64,000 bases of DNA. Origin: Gemmatimonadaceae bacterium (GTDB lineage: Bacteria > Gemmatimonadota > Gemmatimonadetes > Gemmatimonadales > Gemmatimonadaceae). The stretch is taken from NCBI GenBank assembly GCA_011525845.1, contig WYBP01000001.1, positions 1-64,000 on the forward strand. Direction: 5' to 3'. Under the pieces are notes generated by a model. That model was not told the origin of the DNA. It saw only the letters and a list, made by a program, of their open reading frames with translations, and ran no database searches. The position numbers were made by a program, and so were the translations under genes. Shown here one piece after another: positions 59,134-64,000 of the stretch (positions are counted from its first letter, which is position 1; each line of letters opens with the position of its first letter).

Positions 59134-60495
59134 TCAGTACTTCGTCAGGTACTCCGACAGCTCCCACGCCGAGACCTGCGAGATGTACTCGCGCCACTCG
59201 GTGCGCTTGGCGTCGAGGAAGTGCGCCGTGACATGCTCGCCGAGCGCCGCCGTGATCTCGCCGTCCTTCTCCAGCTCGTCGCACGCCTCGTTCAGGTCGC
59301 GCGGCAGGTCGTCGATCCGGAGGCGCCGCCGCTCGCGGTGGCTCATCTCCCAGATGTTCTGGTTCACCGGCTCGCGTGACGTCGCCTCGGTCTCGATGCC
59401 ATGCAGGCCCGCGGCGAGCATCACCGCCAGCGCGAGGTACGGGTTCGCCGCCGGGTCGGGCGAGCGCAGCTCCACACGCGTTCCCGTGCCGCGGCGGTCG
59501 GGCACGCGGATCAGCGGCGAGCGGTTCCGCATGGACCAGGCCACGTTCACCGGCGCTTCGTATCCCGGCACCAGCCGCTTGTACGAGTTCACGAGCGGGT
59601 TCGTGATGGCGCTCATCCCGCGCGCGTGCGCGAGCAGCCCGCCGATGTAGTGATGCGCCGTGGCCGAGAGCTCGAACTCCCCCTTCGCATCGTAGAAGGC
59701 GTTCTCGCCCTTCCTGAAGAGCGACTGGTGCGTGTGCATCCCGCTCCCGTTCTGCCCGAACACCGGCTTGGGCATGAACGACGCGATCAGGCCGAACTGC
59801 TGCGCGACGTGCTTCACGACGAAGCGGAAGGTCGCGATGTTGTCCGCCGTCGTCAGCGCGTCGGCGTAGCGGAAGTCGATCTCATGCTGGCCGTGCGCCA
59901 CCTCGTGGTGCGCGGCCTCCACCTCGAACCCCATCTGCTCCAGCACCGCCACGATCGCGCGCCGCGCGTCCTCGCCGCGGTCCATCGGCGCGAGGTCGAA
60001 GTACCCGCCGACGTCGTGCGTGAGCGTGGCCGCGCCGCCGTCGGCGGCGGGGCGGAACAGGAAGAACTCCGCCTCCATCCCGGCCTTCATCACGAACCCC
60101 TGCTTCGCCGCGCGCTCCACCTGCCGCTTGAGGACGAACCGCGGATCCCCCTCGAAGGTGCGGCCATCGGGGTACGTCACGTCGCAGATCACGCGGGCCA
60201 CCCGGCTGTGCGGGTCCCCCCAGGGGAAGATCCGGAAGGTCGCCAGGTCCGGGCGCAGCAGCATGTCCGACTCCTCCACCCGCACGAAGCCCTCGATCGA
60301 GGACCCGTCGAAGAGGATGTCCCCCGCGAGCGCCTTCTGGAACTGCGACGCCGGCACCTCGACGTTCTTGTTCACGCCGAGGATGTCGGTGAACTGGAGG
60401 CGCAGGAAGCGCACCTGGTGGGCGTGCGCCAGCTCGAGGATCTCCTTCGCGGTGGCGCCGCTCAGGTCAGCGGGGATCGGTCGTGGGACGGTCAT
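59134..60495 (-). CDS. glnA: Glutamine synthetase, type I (short, alpha-like)
   Basis: Protein of 453 residues. Visible marks: FTDILGVNKNVEVP, DGSSIEGF (N-terminal signature), GMEAEFFLF, HHEVAHGQHEIDFRY, FMPKPVFGQNGSGMHTHQSL, NPLVNSYKRLVPGYEAPVNVAWS and NPYLALAVMLAAGLHGIE. It makes glutamine from glutamate, ammonia and ATP. Length is that of the shorter GSI-alpha type. At the place of the adenylylation site the sequence is LRIDDLPRDLNE with no Tyr, so adenylylation control is unlikely. TATTGC ends seven bases before the ATG and there is no ribosome site: probably leaderless. Confidence 0.95.
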   Translation of the reverse strand: MTVPRPIPADLSGATAKEILELAHAHQVRFLRLQFTDILGVNKNVEVPASQFQKALAGDILFDGSSIEGFVRVEESDMLLRPDLATFRIFPWGDPHSRVARVICDVTYPDGRTFEGDPRFVLKRQVERAAKQGFVMKAGMEAEFFLFRPAADGGAATLTHDVGGYFDLAPMDRGEDARRAIVAVLEQMGFEVEAAHHEVAHGQHEIDFRYADALTTADNIATFRFVVKHVAQQFGLIASFMPKPVFGQNGSGMHTHQSLFRKGENAFYDAKGEFELSATAHHYIGGLLAHARGMSAITNPLVNSYKRLVPGYEAPVNVAWSMRNRSPLIRVPDRRGTGTRVELRSPDPAANPYLALAVMLAAGLHGIETEATSREPVNQNIWEMSHRERRRLRIDDLPRDLNEACDELEKDGEITAALGEHVTAHFLDAKRTEWREYISQVSAWELSEYLTKY

Positions 60496-60502
60496 CGTGC
60501 CC

Positions 60503-60508
60503 GCAATA
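60503..60508 (-). promoter_or_regulatory. -10-like TATTGC seven bases before glnA ATG
   Basis: The hexamer reads on the minus strand and is followed by GGGCACG and then the ATG. Transcription would begin at the start codon, so no Shine-Dalgarno is needed. Confidence 0.4.
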
Positions 60509-60595
60509 TCGGCGTGTCGGCATCCCCGGCGCCATCCGGCGCGCGCGCCCCCTCACGCCCCGTCGACGCCTCGTTCGCACCGGCACCGCCTCGAT

Positions 60596-60601
60596 TACCT
60601 T
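60596..60601 (+). promoter_or_regulatory. -10-like TACCTT seven bases before zinc-ribbon gene ATG
   Basis: The hexamer is followed by GCAGGCG and then the ATG at 60609, the mirror case of the divergent glnA. TTCGCA at 60574-60579 is a weak -35 with 16-base spacing. Confidence 0.4.
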
Positions 60602-60608
60602 GCAGGCG

Positions 60609-61346
60609 ATGACTGCGACCCGATTCTGCTCCAACTGCGGCGCCTCGCTCACCGCGACCGCCAGGTTCTGCCATCGCTGCGGCGAGCCCATGGAAGCGGG
60701 CGCGCAGCGCGCCGCCCCCGGCACGTCCGGCACGTCCGGCCCGACCGGCGCCTCCACGGCGCTCCCCTGGAGCATCGCGGCGATCGCGGTGCTCTCCCTG
60801 CTCGCGTTCATCGCGGGGATGAACTGGAAGCGCTCGCCGGCCGCGCCCCCGCCGACCGTGGCGGCCGCCCCGGGTCGCGCCCCCGACATCTCGCAGATGT
60901 CCCCGGAGGAGCGCGCCGACCGCCTCTTCCAGCGCGTGATGACGTACGTCGCGCAGGGGCAGGACGACAGCGTGCGCTTCTTCTCGCCGATGGCGATCCA
61001 GAGCATGGCCGCCCTCGAACCGCTCGACGCGCACCGGCGCTACGACCTCGGCCTCCTCGGCATCGTCAGCGGCGACGGGCCGATGGCCCGCGCCCAGGCC
61101 GACACCATCCTCGCGGCGGAACCGGCCCACCTGCTCGGCCTCATCCTCGCGATGCGCGCCGCCGGGCTGCAGCTCGACACCCTCGCGCGCGCGCGCTACG
61201 CCGACCGCTTCCTCACCGCGCTCCCCCGCGAGCGGCCCAAGGCCCTCCCGGAGTACGTCGACCACGGGCCGGACATCGAAGCCGCGGCACGCGAGGCCGC
61301 GAGCGGGCCGGCCATCGGGACCACGCGCCCGCCCGCGCGCGACTGA
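60609..61346 (+). CDS. Zinc-ribbon membrane protein of unknown function
   Basis: Protein of 245 residues. N-terminal zinc ribbon with RFCSNCGASL and RFCHRCGEPM (two CxxC pairs within 22 residues). A Gly/Ser/Thr linker leads to one membrane helix (WSIAAIAVLSLLAFIAGMNW, about 53-72), then a helical domain (SPEERADRLFQRVMTYVAQGQDDSVRFFSP, then AHRRYDLGLLGIVSG) with TPR-like character. Similar zinc-ribbon plus membrane helix heads occur on the kinase at 16698. No enzyme motif. Twenty-six bases precede MqnD. ATG chosen because the -10-like hexamer lies directly before it. Confidence 0.72.
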   Translation: MTATRFCSNCGASLTATARFCHRCGEPMEAGAQRAAPGTSGTSGPTGASTALPWSIAAIAVLSLLAFIAGMNWKRSPAAPPPTVAAAPGRAPDISQMSPEERADRLFQRVMTYVAQGQDDSVRFFSPMAIQSMAALEPLDAHRRYDLGLLGIVSGDGPMARAQADTILAAEPAHLLGLILAMRAAGLQLDTLARARYADRFLTALPRERPKALPEYVDHGPDIEAAAREAASGPAIGTTRPPARD

Positions 61347-61372
61347 TTGTCACCCATCTCCACGCCATCGCC

Positions 61373-62218
61373 ATGACCGACTCCCCACGCACCATCCGCG
61401 TCGCGCACTCCCCCGACAGCGACGACGCCTTCATGTTCTACGCGCTCGCCACCGACAAGGTCGACACCGAGGGACTGACCTACGTGCACGAGCTGCAGGA
61501 CATCGAGTCCCTGAACCAGCGCGCGATGCGGGGCGAGCTCGAGGTGACCGCCGTGAGCATCCACGCCTACGCGGACATCGCGGACCGGTACGCCCTCCTG
61601 CCGAGCGGCGCCTCGATGGGCGACCGCTACGGCCCGCGCCTGGTGGCACGCGAACCGATGACCAAGGCGCAGGTCGCGGGGAAGCGGATCGCCGTGCCCG
61701 GACTCAAGACGAGCGCCTATCTCGCGCTGCGCCTCTACGAGCCACGCTTCGAGGCGGTCGTCATCCCGTTCGACCAGATCGAGCAGGCCGTGGCGGACGG
61801 CAAGGTCGATATCGGGCTGCTCATCCACGAGGGTCAGCTCACCTTCGGCGACCTGGGGCTGCACCTGATCGCTGACCTCGGCGAGTGGTGGTTCGAGGAG
61901 ACGGGACTCCCCCTCCCGCTGGGCGGCAACGTGATCCGTAAGGACTTCGGTCCGGCGATGATGAAGAAGATTTCGCGCCATCTACACGCCAGCATCGCGT
62001 ATGCATTGAGCCATCGCGAGGACGCGCTCGACCACGCCATGCAGTACGCCCGCGGGCTCGACCGCTCCAAGGCGGACACCTTCGTCGGCATGTACGTGAA
62101 CGACTGGACCCTCGACTACGGCGAGCGCGGACGCGAGGCGATCCGGCTCTTCCTCGAGCGAGGCGCCCAGGCCGGGATCGTGCGGCGCGACGTGAAGGTC
62201 GAGTTCGTCGAGGAGTGA
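61373..62218 (+). CDS. mqnD: 1,4-dihydroxy-6-naphthoate synthase-like (MqnD, menaquinone pathway)
   Basis: Protein of 281 residues of the MqnA/MqnD family. The opening IRVAHSPDSDDAFMFYALATDKVDTEGL is characteristic of MqnD, followed by YALLPSGASMGDRYGPRLVAREP, KRIAVPGLKTSAYLALRLYEP, FDQIEQAVADGKVDIGLLIHEGQLTFGDLGL and LPLPLGGNVIRKD. The fold is a periplasmic-binding-protein-like two-lobe enzyme. MqnD turns cyclic dehypoxanthinylfutalosine into 1,4-dihydroxy-6-naphthoate, so the organism uses the futalosine route. No other mqn gene is in the window. Confidence 0.9.
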   Translation: MTDSPRTIRVAHSPDSDDAFMFYALATDKVDTEGLTYVHELQDIESLNQRAMRGELEVTAVSIHAYADIADRYALLPSGASMGDRYGPRLVAREPMTKAQVAGKRIAVPGLKTSAYLALRLYEPRFEAVVIPFDQIEQAVADGKVDIGLLIHEGQLTFGDLGLHLIADLGEWWFEETGLPLPLGGNVIRKDFGPAMMKKISRHLHASIAYALSHREDALDHAMQYARGLDRSKADTFVGMYVNDWTLDYGERGREAIRLFLERGAQAGIVRRDVKVEFVEE

Positions 62219-62294
62219 GCGCCGCGGCCGATACTGTGGACGCACCCATTGCACGATCCTCGAAATCAATGCTGGCCCTCGACGGAGCGGGGCG

Positions 62295-62300
62295 TATCTT
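62295..62300 (+). promoter_or_regulatory. -10-like TATCTT of the HD-GYP regulator
   Basis: Lies 39 bases before the ATG at 62340; identical to the hexamer at 51388. No convincing -35. Confidence 0.4.
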
Positions 62301-62339
62301 AGCCGCACGCAACGGCTCGCCGAGGGAGAACCCGATCCG

Positions 62340-63455
62340 ATGACCGACCAGCGTACGTCCCAGCCGTCCCGACTCACCCGCGCCATCCGCTCCGTCGCCG
62401 AACCGGCGGTGCGGCGCATCCTCGTCGTCGACGACGAGGAGTTGATCCGCACGGCCCTCGCGAAGTTCCTGCGCTCGCGCGGCTACGAGGTGAGCACCTG
62501 CGACGCCGGCCCGGCCGCCCTCGACCTGCTCGCGCGCGAGAAGTACGTCCTCATGCTCGCCGACGTGCGGATGCCCGGCATGACCGGCCTCGAGCTCGTC
62601 CCCGCCGCGCTCGACCTCGACCCCGACCTCGCGGTCATGATGCTGACCGCGGTGAACGACGCCCCGACCGCCACCGAGGCGCTCGCGCAGGGGGCGATGG
62701 ACTACCTCATGAAGCCGATCGAGCTGGCGGACCTCGCCGCCGCGGTCGAGCGCGTCCTGCACAAGCGCGACCTCTCGATCGAGCAGCGGAAGGTCGAGCG
62801 CCTCATCCGCGAGGAGGTCGCCGCGCAGACCGAGGAGATCACGCGCGAGCGCCAGATGCTGCACAGCGTCGTGGTGGACGTCGTGAAGTCCCTCGTGCAG
62901 GCACAGGAGGCGAAGGACCCGTTCCTCGGCGGCCACTCCGACCGCGTGGCCGACCTCGCCGCCTCGATCGCCTCGCAGCTCGGGATGAACGATGACGACA
63001 TCGAGGCGATGCGCCTCGCCGGGCGCCTCATGGATGTCGGCAAGATCGGCATCCGGGAATCGGTCCTCAACAAGCCCGGCAAGCTCACGCCCGAGGAGTT
63101 CGAGCACGTGAAGGACCACGTGCGCATCGGCATCGAGATCCTCACGCCGCTCAAGCCGATCGCGCACGTCCTCGCCGCCATCCAGGACCACCACGAGCAC
63201 TGGGACGGCCAGGGGTACCCCAACCAGAAGTCGGGCGAGGCCATCGCCATCGGGGGACGCATCCTCGCCGCCGCGGATGCCTTCGATGCCCTCACCTCGC
63301 GTCGCGCCTGGCGCGACTCCCTGACCCCTCCGGAGGCGGTGAGCTTCCTCCGCGAGCGCTCGGGGAAGCTGCTGGAGCCCAGGGTCTTCGAAGCGCTCCA
63401 CGTGGTGGTCACCCGGCGCAAGACACTGCAGTTCCTGGACGCATCGTCCGAGTGA
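62340..63455 (+). CDS. Response regulator with HD-GYP-type output domain, altered HD motif
   Basis: Protein of 371 residues. Receiver domain (about 27-140): VVDDEE (acidic pocket), phospho-acceptor Asp75 (LADVRMPG), Thr103 (MLTA) and Lys125 (MKP). A helical linker (145-180) joins an HD-GYP domain (about 183-355): GHSDRVADLA (His199), RLMDVGKIGIRE, VKDHVRIG (His260), IQDHHEHWDGQGYP (His284, His285, GYP 292-294). In active HD-GYP enzymes the second motif is LHD; here it is LMD, so the metal-binding His is Met231. It may still bind cyclic di-GMP or use another ligand set, or may have lost hydrolysis. No sensor kinase is nearby. Confidence 0.9.
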   Translation: MTDQRTSQPSRLTRAIRSVAEPAVRRILVVDDEELIRTALAKFLRSRGYEVSTCDAGPAALDLLAREKYVLMLADVRMPGMTGLELVPAALDLDPDLAVMMLTAVNDAPTATEALAQGAMDYLMKPIELADLAAAVERVLHKRDLSIEQRKVERLIREEVAAQTEEITRERQMLHSVVVDVVKSLVQAQEAKDPFLGGHSDRVADLAASIASQLGMNDDDIEAMRLAGRLMDVGKIGIRESVLNKPGKLTPEEFEHVKDHVRIGIEILTPLKPIAHVLAAIQDHHEHWDGQGYPNQKSGEAIAIGGRILAAADAFDALTSRRAWRDSLTPPEAVSFLRERSGKLLEPRVFEALHVVVTRRKTLQFLDASSE

Positions 63456-63505
63456 GGCGCCCTCGCGGCGCAGCGCCGGCCTCGGGTCAGGCGCCGCCGG
63501 GCTGA

Positions 63506-63523
63506 ACGACCAGCAGTGGTCGT
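63506..63523. promoter_or_regulatory. Palindrome upstream of TolC-like gene
   Basis: ACGACCA and TGGTCGT (7-bp arms) around GCAG, ending 15 bases before the TolC-like ATG. It may be an operator overlapping the start of transcription; TetR-type repressors of efflux operons use sites of this kind. No repressor gene is in the window. Confidence 0.4.
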
Positions 63524-63538
63524 GCGTTCAGTCTGCTG

Positions 63539-64000
63539 ATGCGACCACCGTCCTTCGTCCCATGGATGACCGCCGCGTGCCTGCTCGCCGCCGGCGCCAC
63601 CGCCGTCCGCGCGCAGGCGCCTGACACGCTCCGCGTGAGCGTGGCGGAGGCGGTCACCCGCATGCTCCGTGTCTCCGACGAGGCGCGGATCGCGGATGCG
63701 CAGGTGCAGTTGGCGGATGCCCAGGTCCTGACGGCACGCGCGGCCGGGCTCCCGCAGCTCCGGCTCGCGTCCACCTACTCGCAGGTCATCAAGAACGCGC
63801 GCGCGACCGTCGTCGGCTCCGTCTTCGGGCAGAGCTACACGTACAACACGAACCTCCTCCTCCAGCAATCGTTCTTCCAGGGAGGCCGCATCGTGGCCGG
63901 GTCGCAGGCGGCCGCCCGCTCCGAACGGGCGGCGCTCGCCACGCGCGAGGAGCGCCGCACCGAGATCGCGGTGCTGGCCCAGCGCGCCTACCTGAACGCG
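63539..64000 (+). CDS. TolC-family outer-membrane efflux protein (5' part)
   Basis: Starts at the ATG at 63539 and runs off the right edge (154 residues seen). Signal peptide MRPPSFVPWMTAACLLAAGA to AVRAQA, then the first TolC coiled-coil region: LRVSVAEAVTRMLRVSDEARIADAQVQLADAQVLTARAAGLPQLRL, beta turn into STYSQVIKNAR, the SYTYNTNLLLQQSFFQGGR strand and a second long helix RSERAALATREERRTEIAVLAQRAYLNA. It is an outer-membrane channel partner of an efflux pump or type I secretion system. Pump genes probably lie to the right. Confidence 0.87.
   Translation, partial: MRPPSFVPWMTAACLLAAGATAVRAQAPDTLRVSVAEAVTRMLRVSDEARIADAQVQLADAQVLTARAAGLPQLRLASTYSQVIKNARATVVGSVFGQSYTYNTNLLLQQSFFQGGRIVAGSQAAARSERAALATREERRTEIAVLAQRAYLNA

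Noticed and set aside
1-64000. tRNA, rRNA, insertion sequences or prophage genes
   Set aside because: I found no cloverleaf-like gene, transposase, integrase or phage structural gene; absence was judged by eye only.

Overview
The window is a dense, very GC-rich bacterial segment with short intergenic gaps. Many junctions are 4-base ATGA or GTGA stop/start overlaps. The gene set suggests a Gemmatimonadota-type genome: multi-Ig-domain surface lipoproteins, membrane Ser/Thr kinases with sensor or TPR tails, a VPS10/sortilin-like secreted protein, lipocalin-like small secreted proteins and MqnD of the futalosine menaquinone route. This is inferred from content; no rRNA or other marker is present. 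I see no tRNA, rRNA, IS element, prophage or CRISPR array, and no gene-free stretch above about 300 bases.

Layout. (1) 1-12904, minus: one giant Ig-repeat surface protein running off the left edge. At least 4,301 residues lie in the window, with about 29 units of roughly 100 residues and an 8-unit (2.4 kb) higher-order repeat. A 19-codon leader ORF with its own ribosome site overlaps its start. (2) 13.1-15.1 kb: a YdeI/OmdA-like protein and a divergent outer-membrane barrel. (3) 19.6-15.1 kb, minus: a three-gene operon of globin, Ser/Thr kinase with a BIG2-like outer part, and an Ig-repeat lipoprotein ending in a c-type haem site. (4) 22.5-19.7 kb, minus: sterol-desaturase-like oxygenase, SDR, Asp/Asn-hydroxylase-like oxygenase and a small protein. 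(5) 22.6-25.1 kb, plus: formyltransferase, membrane protein and HTTM protein. (6) 25.07-31.7 kb, plus: the most interesting part, a RiPP-like operon. It holds a PqqD-like recognition protein, a 41-residue peptide ending in STWWGM, a strong hairpin, an HPr-kinase-like protein, three ferritin-like proteins (two with complete di-iron ligand sets), a His-rich membrane protein, an S26-type peptidase and a nucleotidyltransferase. Five consecutive junctions are ATGA overlaps.

(7) 31.7-33.5 kb, minus: a DUF2779 protein joining a Fe-S RecB-like nuclease to a DEDD-like exonuclease. (8) 33.6-44.6 kb: outer-membrane barrel; a minus operon of M28 peptidase, PLP decarboxylase and MATE exporter; a large kinase-TPR protein, YfcC-like carrier and EEP lipoprotein on plus; a small charged secreted protein on minus. 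(9) 44.7-51.8 kb: DUF2207 protein, two small Ig lipoproteins, the VPS10-like protein and a small secreted beta protein. (10) 51.9-59.1 kb: universal stress protein divergent from PEP synthase, P2-type cation ATPase and a Na+/Ca2+-exchanger-type protein, with a nested dyad between. (11) 59.1-64 kb: glutamine synthetase, zinc-ribbon membrane protein, MqnD, a REC/HD-GYP regulator with an altered HD motif, and the start of a TolC-like gene.

Many genes have a TANNTT-like -10 hexamer upstream. In three cases (33517, 60495, 60609) it ends 6-7 bases before the ATG, which suggests leaderless mRNAs.
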